A stretch of DNA of 64,000 nt from Bemisia tabaci (lineage: Eukaryota; Arthropoda; Insecta; Hemiptera; Aleyrodidae): assembly GCF_918797505.1 (NCBI RefSeq), contig NC_092794.1, forward strand, positions 32,788,122 to 32,852,121. Direction: 5' to 3'. The notes beneath the pieces are model-generated. The model did no database searches. It saw only the letters and a program-made list of their open reading frames with translations, and was not told where the DNA came from. This document shows positions 1-11,482 of the stretch, piece by piece. The position numbers and the translations under genes were made by a program. The stretch's first letter is position 1. Each line of letters opens with the position of its first letter.

Positions 1-404
1 CAGAGAATGTGCCCTTCTGACATGTTAGACACAGATTGTAACAGTCAATTTTTCAACTTTACTTTCGTTGATTCTGACTCATTCGTCCCAAATTTCAAAC
101 TAAGGAATAAAAAAGTAAACAAATAACAATGGAATAGTGGTCCAAAACTGCCAAAAAACAATTCTACACAATTTCGGCAACATTGCAATGTGGTCAACTC
201 CTTATTTTTGAACTCAGTGAATGTATTTCATTTTAAATTTCCACCAATTTCACATCATTTGTCAATAAATCTTTCGTCAGATGGAAGAAAAAAAAGTAAT
301 GGTCACAAATCGCTAAAAATGCCAATTTTCGCTCATTTTCCAAAGTTTGGCACCCTCAAGTGCATTTAATTTTGCATCTAGCAAAAATATGCTTAGAAGC
401 AATT

Positions 405-970
405 TTATAGGAAAGGACCCCGCACACTCCTTTTGAGGGTGTGTACTACGATCGATTTTTAATTTTTTTATTGTTTTAAATTCGTCTGAGGATGCTGATC
501 CAAAGTCATCATTGCGCCAACTTTCCACGAGGCACCGTTTTCGCACTATCCTCGGAAAATGTTTCGATTATTCCTTGCCTAAATGAAGGTAGTGCAGTAC
601 TTGAGTATGATTCGGGTCGGATGGGTGAGTATAAATTACATGAACAGGAAAACCGATTATCAGCCGAGTGACAGTCTCATCTCAGATTCCACATGCCTTC
701 TCTTTTCACCGTCCACGTCAGTTTCTCTCTCTCTCCCTCTCTATTGACCTTGCAAGACACACAGGCACTGCGTATAGATTTTAGCCGCCCAGTCCCGGAA
801 ATTACCGAAACTACAATCGGGGATTGTGCTAAAACGGTGCCTTGTTGAAAGTTGGTGCAATGATTACTTTTAATCAACATCTAGAGAAGAATGTAAAACT
901 ATTAAAAAAATTAAAAATCGATCACGGTACACATCCCCATCAGGAGGAGTGCGCTAGGTCCTATAGCAGG
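405..970. repeat. Imperfect inverted repeat (arms about 140 bp)
   Basis: The arm at about 405-545 is the diverged reverse complement of about 830-970; both contain the run AAAAATTAAAAATCGATC in complementary orientation and a GTGCC...GAAAGTTGG stretch. It is probably an old fold-back transposon. Positions 1-400 and 975-1430 hold nothing I recognise. Confidence 0.6.
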
Positions 971-1432
971 CTTTAATTTTGAAAATAGCTCTTTTTGTTT
1001 TCTGATCTGCTCTTTGCAAGTCACCGGCCTTAATCTGCCAAAAAAGCCAATTTTAGGTCATTTTTGCCAGGTAACTTGCTGGTTCGAATTTTTTGGCGCC
1101 AAGTTGAATTCGATTTAGTGTCAAAAATTATACAGGAATCACTGAACACATAGCTACCCGCAATTTTTGCAGACTCTGTTCCCTATTTGCCTAGACTGAG
1201 TATATTTTAGTGAATCTGCTAGCAAGGAGTTCAAATGAACAAACATGATATAAGCTAATCTCTCGCAAGTTGAAACTAATTCTCTTCAAGACTTCAACTG
1301 CATGCCTTGTAAAACTTAATTAACTATATGCATAATAATGTCAATAAAAATGTGTAGCAGCTTAACAGTTCATTTCTTCCTGCCGAAGCGCACTACCATG
1401 GATTTTAAATTTGTTTATTTACCCGGTTTCAG

Positions 1433-1699
1433 GTAGTTTCAACCAACGGTGATACTCATCTTGGAGGTGAGGACTTTGACCAACGTGTAATGGATCACTT
1501 CATCAAACTGCACAAGAAGAAGAAAGGCAAGGATGTTCGCAAAGATAACCGGGCTGTTCAGAAGTTGCGTCGTGAAGTTGAGAAAGCTAAACGAGCCTTG
1601 TCATCTGCGCACCAAGTCAGAATAGAAATTGAAAGCTTTTTTGATGGTGAAGACTTCTCTGAAACTCTGACCCGTGCTAAATTTGAGGAATTAAACTTG
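1433..1699 (+). CDS. Hsc70-3: BiP exon: ATPase domain, subdomain II part
   Basis: Encodes 89 residues of the nucleotide-binding domain, starting [19 protein letters not shown], the phosphate-proximal Hsp70 stretch (consensus [12 protein letters not shown]). It continues through the charged helix [18 protein letters not shown] and the substrate-independent segment [12 protein letters not shown], and ends KFEELNL. The acceptor is the TTTCAG before 1433 and the donor is GTGAGA at 1700; both are phase 0, and the frame joins directly to the exon at 14067 (NL then DLFQST). Family position is about residues 245-335 of a roughly 655-residue protein. The exon is uninterrupted and strongly conserved. 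The open frame continues a few codons into the intron, but the splice site is clear. Confidence 0.96.
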
Positions 1700-1736
1700 G
1701 TGAGATATTCTTTTAGAGATGTGTCTTCTTGACATA

Positions 1737-2319
1737 CAGGGTGTCCAGAAGTTAGTGTACTTGACTCTCAGGATCGATTTTTCGGCTCAAAAGATGACTT
1801 TTTTTTATCCTATACACACATTCCCACAAATGCTTGATAAGTGAGCTATGCGTTTCTTTTGCTATACTATATGCTTGTTTATAGTCCTTGCAGTAAAAAT
1901 TGCCCATCCAGCAAAGAGCTCGAAAATTTGAAACTTTCATAGCTCTTTTGATGCGTTTCCGGAAAATTTTTGTGCTCTTTCACACCGTGAAAGCTGTTTT
2001 TTCAAATATTATCTACCAAAAAAGTTATCGCATTTTTCAAATTCGGGAAAGCTCGTAACGTCACTTTCCGGAGACGTACGTCCTTGAAAACACGAAAAAT
2101 GAAGAGAATGCTGCAAAATACTACCTCCATGTAGTTTCAGCTTCTTATGACAAAGTAATGAGGAGTTACATCACTTTGGAAGATAAAAAAGGCTTCTTTG
2201 GGAGGAAGCGTATGGCTCACCTATGAAGCCTTTTTGAGCGTAAGTGTATACTAAGGAAAGGTCCTATTTTGAGCCTAAAAATCGGTCCTGAATCGGTACA
2301 TCAACTCCTGGACACCCTT
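1737..2319. mobile_element. Fold-back TIR element, GGTGTCC family, copy 1
   Basis: Starts CAGGGTGTCCAGAAGTTA next to TA and ends as the complement (CTCCTGGACACCCTT) next to TA. The subterminal phrase GATCGATTTTTCGGCTCAAA is repeated inverted near 2270. No coding capacity. Related copies are at 31438-32186 (complete), 34285-34625 (left arm) and 44020-44152 (right arm). The TA duplication points to the Tc1/mariner group of transposases for mobilisation. Confidence 0.75.
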
Positions 2320-3246
2320 TATATGGTTGCCCTGGGCTAACACACAGCTTTGAGAGTTTTGAAAAATGATTAGAAATGCGTGCAGAGAAGTTATGTTCCA
2401 TTTCTTTCCAAAAATAGTGCACAAAGCGCTGGTTGGCTGAAATTTTGGGAAATTTTTTAAATTTTCCAATGGCGTCACAAAAGAACCTCATGCCACCTCA
2501 AAATCGATCGGCGCACAGTGGGACGAAATGGGTAAAACCTCAGAGATGGGGTGTTCTCATATTTTGCATAAAGATGTGATGGAATGTATTCCTAAGGATC
2601 CATATTATATGAATCTAGTGCTGGTTTTATGATTTTGTCAAATGCTTTTGCCTCCTGGTTTCCTGAAGTTGACATTTTCTGTAACGGCCGATTTTGCTCT
2701 GTTTTCTAAGGACGGTTTCCATACCTGCCTTTTCGAGTGGCAATAATTGATATGAATGCTTGGATCTTATTTTAGAGTGTAAGAAGAACACATTCCACTA
2801 TTTGAAAGTTAAAACTCAATTCTTCACGTTGTTATGTCTGATCAAAGATGACCCTTCCGAAAATAAGAAAATAAAAGTTTGAATAGACTTTTATAAATTT
2901 CGCCGCATTTCGCCGTCCAATCATGCGTAAGGCGTGTACTGGTGATCCCTCAGGATGAGGAATCCGTTATATTTAGCTGCCGCCAGTTGCCGCTTTGAGA
3001 GTTACATCGATTTTTGTCCGGAAAAGTGAGGACGGAATTTGCTGTTTCTCTACATGTTGCTGAATTATCTTGGCGTCTTAATACACTCAGCCGGATTTTC
3101 ATTTTGAAACTTGATGCTCTTACAGTAATTTCATCGTAAAATTCAATTTTGACAGTAATTTTGCCCATTTTTTGGCCAAAATTAATCATTTGAGAGGTTT
3201 GCGAACTTGCGATGGCGGCGGGGAAACAGAGCTGTTTTTCTTAATA

Positions 3247-4797
3247 CAGGGTTATTCAAAAGTTACGCACCACTGGCCATAACTTTAGTTCTAATTATGA
3301 TATCGATTTGCGGTTTGTGGCGTCCTTCCTCATATTGAGGGGGAAACTTTTTGAGGTACTTTTCAGTTCTTCACCCCCCCCCAGGGGGAGGGGGGGCGGG
3401 GGGCAACTCAAAAATTTCAAATGGCAACCCCCATCATGTGATACATCGTTAGAAAGAGCATGAAAAAAGAAAATTTTTGGCGCAAACCGGAAGTCGATCT
3501 GACCCCCCTGTCAAAAGTTAGGGGGGTCCAAAGGTTATTTAGGGGGTCCGTACCTTCATTTTTTAGAGTAGCTTCGGCGGCTCTTGGACATACCGTTTCT
3601 CTTTTCAAAGAGTCCTCGAATACTCCAAGTCTGATACCGAAGTCTTTATATTGCCCCCGGGCCACCACAGCCCCCCCGTAGGGGGGGATGGGCCTGTTAC
3701 AATGAAACATTGCATTAAAATGCGAAAAGTCACAGAAGAGCTTCAAACTTAGTATCAAATCCGAGTGGACCTTCTTGCCAATGTTAACGCAAACGCAGCC
3801 TGCGACTTTAACGTGAGTTTTCAAAACTCTTAGCCCCTGCCCCCCCCCTCATTTTTGGTTGCAGAGCGGGTAAAAACCGGGAAATTCACTACAAATAATG
3901 CCCGAAACTAATGTCCAACTTGAGGAGGACCCTTGAAACGTTGCGATCAGTCGGAGCATTGAAATACAAGGACTGCCACCCCCTTAAAGTACGGAAACAT
4001 CCAAAACACCCCCGCTGCCCCCCTCATTTTTCGTTGCGGAGCGGGTAAAAACCGGGAAAATCGCCAGAAATGATGCCCGAAACCACTGTAGAACGTGACG
4101 AGAACCCTTGAAACGTTGCGCTCAGTCGGAGAACTGCAACACAGGAACTGCCGCCCACTTTAAGGACGGAAACACCCATAAAACCCCCGCTGCCCCCCTC
4201 TTTTTTCGTTGCAGAGCTGGTAAGAACCGGGGCATCATTTCTAGCGATTTTCCCGGTTTTTACCCGCTCCGCAACGAAAAATGAGGGGGGCAGCGGGGGT
4301 GTTTTGGATGTTTCCGTACTTTAAGGGGGTGGCAGTCCTTGTATTTCAATGCTCCGACTGATCGCAACGTTTCAAGGGTCCTCCTCAAGTTGGACATTAG
4401 TTTCGGGCATTATTTGTAGTGAATTTCCCGGTTTTTACCCGCTCTGCAACCAAAAATGAGGGGGGGGGGCAGGGGGTTAAGAGTTTTGAAAACTACGGAC
4501 CCCCTAAATAACCTTTGGACCCCCCTAACTTTTGACAGGGGGGTCAGATCGACTTCCGGTTTGCGCCAAAAATTTTCTTTTTTCATGCTCTTTCCAACGA
4601 TGTATCACATGATGGGGGTTGCCATTTGAAATTTTTGAGTTGCCCCCCGGCCCCCCTCCCCCTGGGGGGGTGAAGAACTGAAAAGTACCTCAAAAAGTTT
4701 CCCCCTCGATATGAGGAAGGACGCCGCAAACCGCAAATCGATATCATAATTAGAACTAAAGTTATGGTCAGTGGTGCGTAACTGTTGAATAACCCTG
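3247..4797. mobile_element. Long fold-back element with G-runs, TA target
   Basis: Outer ends CAGGGTTATTCAAAAGTTA and its complement lie between TA dinucleotides (3245-3246 and 4798-4799). The arms pair for several hundred bases, including the GCGGGTAAAAACCGGGAAA phrase. The left arm has about 270 extra bases (3560-3820) that the right arm lacks, so one arm was altered after formation. Runs of 7-10 C or G sit at 3373-3400 and 4640-4670. Non-coding; the open frame at 3417-3824 is an arm artefact. Confidence 0.85.
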
Positions 4798-4924
4798 TAT
4801 CTAATATGTTTATTTGGCATTTTAAGGAAAAAATCAAAATGTTGAATGTTCTATCAATACCTTTGAATGAAATTATCATAATAGAAGTTTCACCCCCTGA
4901 CCACTTTGCAGCCCATCCTCCCGA

Positions 4925-4941
4925 AGCGCTTGGCGCTTCAG
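4925..4941. repeat. Short perfect hairpin GAAGCGC/GCGCTTC
   Basis: GAAGCGC TTG GCGCTTC, a 7-bp stem with a 3-nt loop, in otherwise plain intron sequence. Its role is unknown; it may be part of an eroded element. Confidence 0.6.
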
Positions 4942-6424
4942 GCGTGGTATAGATAAAATCCTATACAAAGCGATGGAAGTGTCCCAACTGATTCTGAGGT
5001 ATCGTGATTTGTGATATGAGATGGACGGATTTACCGTGCAATTTAATCTTGTTGACAGGGTTGATCGCGATGGTGATAGCGATGATGTCGTAACTTAAAG
5101 CGGTTATAGCTTTTATGCCCTGCAATGGCTATGTATAAACTTAAAATTGTGTATAAAGTCTTAAGCCCCCCCCACCCCCAAAAAAAATAAAACCTTTTAT
5201 ATTCATATCTCTCTATGAATATTTTAAATTATAGGTTCGAAATTGAGGACACCGCACCAAGAACAACCTATAGGCGTATAGGTCGTTATTACGCCCATCT
5301 GCTTCTCAACTTCTACGTACCCTGGACTATGCTGTGGTAGCGATAGAATATAGATAGGTAACGGCTCGAGGTCGAAAAACCTTTTTTTTCCGAGTTAAGT
5401 CAGGCCTCTGCATCGATGGGTGCAAGAACGACCTATATGCGCGGCCTTATCATTCTCGGTTCGCGGGCATCGGCGCGGCGATAGTAGAATTACTTTATTT
5501 TTTGATCTCATTTATAAAGATTTGTTTTTATTTCAGAAAAACGAGCTATTGAAATAATTTATTCTCCTCTTAAACTATCCATTCCTCCAAAAATGTATAC
5601 TTCGCATATTGCCACCAAAATGACTGTTGGGCGCAATATGGGCCTATAAACTTAAGGGCCCATAAGGTGCTGGTTACCCCTTTCTTTACTCACTATCGAT
5701 ATTCTTTCATTTTGCGTTAATCATGGGTGATTAAAATGATTTATACTTCATATTGCCACCAAAATGATTGTTGGGCGTAATAATGGCCTATAAACCGCTT
5801 TTTTAAATTAAATATATTAGAGTGTAAACCCAAAATGGATCGCAAAATCTACTCGGCATCCTTCAATAGAAGGGTTAGGTCACCCAAAAACACCAAAACA
5901 GGGTACCTACATAGAAAAGTCTACGCAGTACATCAAAAACAAAACTTCAAATGCGTTTTTCTCAAAACGCGGTTTCCAGTTATAGGCTGTTCTTGGTGTG
6001 TTGTCCTCAATTGTTTCTTGGAATCATATTAAACTGGAATTTTTCATTTGTCTCAGAAGGTAACGGTAAAACCATATTTTTTTTCATAATGGATAGAAAT
6101 ATGAGCATTCATTACACTGAGAGACCACATAGTGTCGATAAAAATTGCTTACTTTTGTCCTTTGATCGAGCAATTGAAATATTCACAATCAAATTTTTAT
6201 TCCTCAATGAAAATATCACAGGAAATCAATAGTTGAAACATGAAATGTCAATGGGAACAGATAAAATCTCTGCGTATATTTTCATTGTGCATTCCGATCG
6301 ATTTTTTAATAAAATCCTTCAAAATCACGTATGCATGTAAAGAAAATAACAAAAGCAAGCTCAAAAATTGGCTTTAAGATGAACGTATGATCGTGCATCA
6401 ACGATTTAACATGTATTTTTTTAC

Positions 6425-6940
6425 CAGAACGAGTTAATTCCATTTGAGTAAATTTTCTTTTCACATTTCTACCAGAAGTTTAAAAATAACCAAAGTAGTG
6501 TAATTACGTTGACATACAAACAATTCTAATGTCAAAAATGAATTCTACGTTCAAAATATCATAACTTCACAAAGTTTCAACACAAAATTCCGACAAGAAC
6601 AAGTAAAATTTATCTTTTAGCAACTTATCTTTTTATGTTTCCGTCGAAAGTTTGAAAACCCCCAAAAATCGTCCGTTTGTTTTAACATATCAAGAAAAGT
6701 AAGGTCAGTAATAAATTCTTTGATCAAAATACTTCAAGCCTGTGAAGTTTCAACACGAAATGCCCACAGAATCGAGTAAAATTTATCTTTGAGTAACTTA
6801 TCTTTTCACTTTCTACTGAAAGTTAGAAAGAACTCCCAAAATTATGTATTTCCGTTAATAAATTAAGCAAAGTAAGGTCAAAAATGAATTCTACAATCGA
6901 AATACCATAAGATGCCCAAGTTTGCAAAACTTGTTTCATC
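6425..6940 (+). repeat. Tandem array, unit about 170 bp, nearly three copies
   Basis: The phrase GTAAAATTTATCTTT starts at about 6605 and again at about 6777, and a diverged version (GAGTAAATTTTCTTTTCAC) at about 6446. Each is followed by the same order of words (TTTCTAC..AAAGTT, AAGTAAGGTCA, AATTCT, GTTTCAACAC). Satellite-like, non-coding. Confidence 0.7.
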
Positions 6941-7222
6941 ACGAAATTCGCATTGGAATGAGTGGAATAGTCGAAACAAGTTGGGGAGCAAGGCGATGAC
7001 TGGGCATTCCCATGCTGCGCTCCACCGTGCGGCGTTTGGCCAAAATGTAGTTAATGAAAATCCACTAGGCCCGTCTCTCAACGTTTTTGCCAATGCCCTG
7101 TGGAAAAGGGTAAAATTGACCCCAGTTCTGTCACCTTTTTCGGGGTACCTAACAACATGAATGACTGTGCGACGCGCCGTGCGCATATCATAGGTTTGTT
7201 TGCCTCTCCTCTATTGTAGTCT

Positions 7223-7290
7223 GCCGTGGTATGGTGGACAGGGCTGACAACTTGCCCTCCACAGGTTCCGGGTTGGAATCCCGGCTTGGC
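7223..7290 (+). repeat. tRNA-like sequence (tRNA-derived SINE head or tRNA pseudogene)
   Basis: A perfect T arm, CCGGG-TTGGAAT-CCCGG (7268-7284), follows an anticodon-like stem AGGGC/GCCCT and an A-box-like GTGGTATGGTGG. A T-run downstream resembles a Pol III terminator. The anticodon loop would have 9 nt and the acceptor stem pairs poorly, so this is unlikely to be a working tRNA. Confidence 0.55.
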
Positions 7291-7365
7291 TTCTTTTTTT
7301 TCCCATGGTTCCTCCAATGCTTTCTTTACCTCTCTCATCTGAATCTGTTAATTGATTTTATATGT

Positions 7366-7621
7366 GAATCATTAAATACAAAAAGGGCACATGTCCAGAA
7401 AACCAAATTGTTCAGGAGACACAAAAAACTGTTTATTTCGTGGTAGATAATTTTTGGAAAGTCGTTAGGTTTAAAAAAACGGGCGCTCCGCTTCGCCCCG
7501 CGCGGGTTTGTTTTAAACATTACGACTTTCCAAAAAATATCTACCACAAAATAAACAGTTTTTTGTGTCTCCTGAACAATTTGGTTTTCTGGACATGTGC
7601 CCTTTTCGTATTTAGTGATTC
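7366..7621. mobile_element. Fold-back MITE with GC core, 4-bp TSD (ATGT), copy 1
   Basis: Arms of about 110 bp, from GAATCATTAAATACAAAAAG inward, are almost perfect reverse complements around a GC-rich core (GGGCGCTCCGCTTCGCCCC at 7481-7499). ATGT is duplicated at 7362-7365 and 7622-7625. It shares arms with the copy at 26636-26890. Non-coding. A 4-bp duplication argues against the mariner and hAT groups. Confidence 0.85.
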
Positions 7622-8514
7622 ATGTGTTATATATATATTTTTTTTTTACTATTATCATGAATATGTCATTTTTTATAAGAGTGGTTTTCTTTGTCTTCCT
7701 GTAGGTGACAGAACTAGGGTAAACACCCTTTTCCGGGGGGGCTTTGGCAAAAACGTTGAGAGACTTGTCCAATGGATTTTATTGAACTACAATGGGCCAG
7801 TTGCAAACTTTTGCTAGAGCCAAAAGAAGAGTCGTTACTCATAGAAAATGTCTCAAAAATCACGATGAGCGCATCGGCTAAGTCTGAAAGGCACTCCTTA
7901 CTTTACAATTTGCATAAGAAATTTGCGTCTTTTCGAGCTTCCCGCCTCAAAAACGATACCCTGGCTCAGGTGAACATTCCGTCAGAGGAGTCATCCAACC
8001 CATCCAACCCCTGCTCACAAGGATACTACGCAGTATTCAACATAGCCGACGCCAATCCGCCAAAACACATGTGACAGGACAATGATTCTAACCACCTCAT
8101 AACAATCGGCGTTTTTACATTTACATTTTTCTCGTGTTGATAGATATCTGCGTTGATTGACCTGCTCTCCTCATTTTGCGCGCGGAAGCGTCGGCCATGT
8201 TCAGCAGGGATTGAATAGAATGACTCCTCTAACGAAATGTTAACCTGTGCTGTAGTATCCTTTTTGAAGTAGGAAGCTTAAAATAACGCAAATTTCTTAC
8301 CCAGCTTGTGAAGTTATGAGTGCATTTCAGAGTTTGCTGGTGCGCTCATCGTTATTTTTAAGACATTATCTACAAGGAACATTTCTCATTTTTGCTCTAG
8401 CAAAAGTTTTCAACAGGCTCATTTGGCCAAACGCTGATCGATTTTAAGGAGGCATGAGTGTAGGGTCTCCTTGTCGGTACGCCTTGAAACACAGAATAAC
8501 AGTAAATTCTCATA

Positions 8515-8660
8515 AAAAAATAAAAAAAAAAAGTAAAAAAATAAAAGTAAAAAAATATAAAATAAAATAAAAATTAAATAAAAAAAATAAAATAAAAAAA
8601 AATATAAAATATAAAAATAAAATATAAATAAAATATAAAAATAAAGTCTCAGCAAAAAAA
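8515..8660. repeat. A-rich low-complexity tract (AAATAAAA)n
   Basis: About 145 bases of almost pure A and T in AAATAAAA/TATAAAAT patterns. The hydrophobic reading frame on the minus strand here is an artefact of composition. Confidence 0.9.
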
Positions 8661-9159
8661 TATCATGAGTCTATTTCTCAAGTTTCTTTACGAATTCTCG
8701 GACTATCAATACGAGCTGCATTAACAGCCCCTGAAATTTGCATCTCCACACCTTATTTCTTGTCTGCCAGGGCCAATAATGTTGATAGGTGAAAAAAAGA
8801 TCTGACTCATTGATATTTTGACCAAGCGACAAAGTGCAGCGCCTAAAATTTCCTATACGAGGGGCGTTCAATAAGTAAGTATCCCCCCCTCTCTAAAATC
8901 CATTATAATGAACCAATTTTAAAAAACTTGGGCTCAAAATCTTCCTTAGGATATTTTGAGTTCAACAAAACAAACCGCAACAAAATCGGACCATGTCCGG
9001 CCGAACGCGAGCCGTTTGAACGCGCCGAGGTGCTCGACGCTCCCGCCGAATCCGCGAGGATTTGAAGTCCGCTACAGGAGAAGAGCTTCTCTGCCAAAGC
9101 CTCAGTCGTTCATCACTGACGAAAAATCAAAGAAATTTTTGTAGAATAAGAGGCTTATC

Positions 9160-9325
9160 TCACTTCCCCACATAACCAGCTTGATCCAAGCAAGTCTGAT
9201 ACTGAGACTAAGAGAACAGCTTTTGGATGCCTCGCGCGTGGAAGTCTTTCAGCTGACCGGGGATGAAAGAGTGGACGGCTTGTTTGACCTCTTCCCCTGA
9301 TTCAACATTAACACCTCCAAGTTCA
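9160..9325 (-). pseudogene. Mariner transposase C-terminal relic, left arm
   Basis: Mirror copy of the relic at 9385-9555 on the other strand, with the same internal TAG and ending at TGA (complement at 9160-9162). The shared stop shows that the inverted duplication happened after, or was copied from, an already dead element. Confidence 0.75.
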
Positions 9326-9384
9326 GATTTCAGGAACGGGAATAAATGGTGGTCTGGTTTGCCATTTATTATCGTATCTGAAAT

Positions 9385-9555
9385 CTGAACTTGGAGGTGG
9401 AGGTTAATGTTGAATCAGGGGAAGAGGTCAAACAAGCCGTCCACTCTTTCATCCCCGGTCAGCTGAAAGACTTCCACGCGCGAGGCATCCAAAAGCTGTC
9501 CTCTTAGTCTCAGTATCAGACTTGCTTGGATCGAGCTGGTTATGTGGAGAAGTGA
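9385..9555 (+). pseudogene. Mariner transposase C-terminal relic, right arm
   Basis: The plus-strand frame reads ...ESGEEVKQAVHSFIPGQ, DFHARGIQKL, an in-frame TAG, then YQTCLDRAGYVEK and TGA at 9553-9555. This matches the tail of mariner transposases (EVK.AV..., F...GI.KL, W..C....GDYVE). Only the last 50 or so residues are present; the DDD catalytic domain is missing. Confidence 0.8.
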
Positions 9556-11482
9556 GGTAAGCCTCTTATTCAAAAAAATTTCTTTGATTTTTCGTCAGTG
9601 ATGAACGACTGAGGCTTTGGCAGAGAAGCTCTTCTCCTGTAGCGGACTTCAAATCCTCGCGGATTCGGCGGGAGCGTCGAGCACCTCGGCGCGTTCAAAC
9701 GGCTCGCGTTCGGCCGGACATGGTCCGATTTTGTTGCGGTTTGTTTTGTTGAACTGAAAATATCCTTAGGAAGATTTTGAGCCCAAGTTTTTTAAAATTG
9801 GTTCATTATAATGGATTTTAGAGAGGGGGGGATACTTACTTATTGAACGCCCCTCGTATATCCAGTAGCACGTTGAATTCTCTTGTGCCTGAAAATATAT
9901 TTAAGTACTTGCATTCATGAAATTTCTTGTCAGGAATTGGCCCCAATGACATTTTGTATCGTCAATGCGCTTTACCGGTAAATTTGCATCTACAATGCTC
10001 TGTTTTAATTACATGCTTCTTAATTGGTAAAAATCAGCCTAGAAAACATAGAGAGTATGAGAAAATGATTATAAAATTCTTATGTATGAGAGATGAATAG
10101 CACGTTAGAGCAAAAATATTTTGACCTAATATAGGAAAGGCATATCACATCTTGAAAGCGGGTCATTCCACATCAAATCGATGAAAAAAAAGGCAAAACT
10201 GTTCTCCACCTCCTCCATTTCTGATTAAATTTGGTATCCTTGTTATGCTAACTGAGGAACTGACAAATGCAAAGTTTTAGCTTCCTTATGCGACGGGGGC
10301 CGAAAATTTGAGTGATCAAAATTGTCCCCAAAATCTCCAAGTTGCGACACTTTTTTACCTTCAAAATTCAATATCTTTTAGCTACAGAGCTCAATTTTTT
10401 CTAAATTTGAAGCTCTTGGTATGTTCTACTCGATTTGCGTTGACCAAACTTAATTTTAAAGAAAATTCAAGGGTGCCTTCCCCCTAAATTAAGGGGAGGG
10501 GGGGACAAAAGGGGAAGGATGATATCCGCAGATTGTTTTCAAATAGGGTCTTGAAGAATAAGTAACAAAGAGCATCTCCTGAAATATTGAGCTTGGTACG
10601 ATGATTGGATCAATAACTTTGAGATTTTAAGAGGTCTGTTTTCATGTATCTCTGCTCGCGCTATGTTTGTATTATTCATACAGCAAAAATAAGCAGATTT
10701 TCTCTTTTTTTTGAACTTTTGATTTCCTTTCTTCAATGAGGCATAATCAGGAGACCAACTTTGTTACAGTCACAAAATTGTTGCAACCCCTCCCCCCCTT
10801 CCCCCAGGGTCTTCTGAGCACCCTTAACGCTTTTTCATATCTTAAAACCAGATTTCCAGTCAGGGAAAACCGGGAAATGTCAAGGAAGAATGCCGAACAT
10901 GTCAGGGAAAAGTGGTTGAGTTACTATTTTTTTTTTTCAAGATTGCGTCCGTAATTTCGAACAACTATTTTTGCGTTTTCAGGGTTGGAAGGGGCGATTT
11001 TGCGGGATTTGTTTTGGTTCTTATTATTTTTAAAAGTGAAAAATTATTAGCTCAAACTTCCCTTCTTCTCATCCATTTCATATGTAACACTCAGTTTTAC
11101 GCACTATTAATCTCAAATGGAAGTGGTAGCACACCCAGCAAATACTTCTCAAATTTGTTAAGCGTTGCAGAATTTCTTCTCTTAGTCTACGGCAAGTAGA
11201 GCATGATGTTAATATGAACTTTGAGGAAATACAACTAAAAAAATTGATCAAAACTTCTTTAATAATGAGCCATTCAAAGATGTAACCTCCTTCAGTTACT
11301 ATCAATGACGAAAGACTAGGTGAACGCATATAAATTATTCAACATAAAACTTTCATTTTTTCAAGAAAACTATTTCTAATTGTGTCTTTTTCACCATTCC
11401 GCATACCTCCAAATGTCAGGGAAATCAGAGAAATGTAAGGGAATTTTATTTTTTAAATTCTGTGGCAACCCTGGCTTAAATA

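Larger units (their letters stand above)
7026..8436. mobile_element. Composite fold-back cluster with nested insertions
   Basis: The segment at about 7035-7150 (TCTCAACGTTTTTGCC, CACCTTTTTCGGGG) recurs inverted at about 7700-7800. The segment 7795-8060 recurs inverted at 8175-8436 (GCTAGAGCCAAAAG / CTCTAGCAAAAG; GGAGTCATCC / GAATGACTCC). A tRNA-like sequence and a 256-bp MITE sit between the first pair. The apparent reading frames at 7440-7817 and 7772-8074 are products of these arms. Confidence 0.65.
8858..9856. mobile_element. Inverted-duplicated mariner fossil, TA target
   Basis: Ends CGAGGGGCGTTCAATAAGTA and its complement, typical of mariner TIRs, are each next to TA (8856-8857, 9857-9858). 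The two roughly 490-bp arms are near-perfect reverse complements meeting at about 9345-9360, and each encodes the same transposase C-terminus. The element is therefore two mariner 3' ends joined head to head, not a complete transposon. Confidence 0.88.

Noticed and set aside
3417..3824. 135-codon minus-strand frame
   Set aside because: It lies inside a G/C-run fold-back element and is not shared by the homologous right arm.
7223..7290. Functional tRNA gene
   Set aside because: The anticodon loop is 9 nt and the acceptor stem does not pair, so it is only listed as tRNA-like.
8419..8655. Hydrophobic 78-codon frame that looks like a membrane protein
   Set aside because: It is the translation of an A/T low-complexity tract (FYIL repeats) and not a gene.
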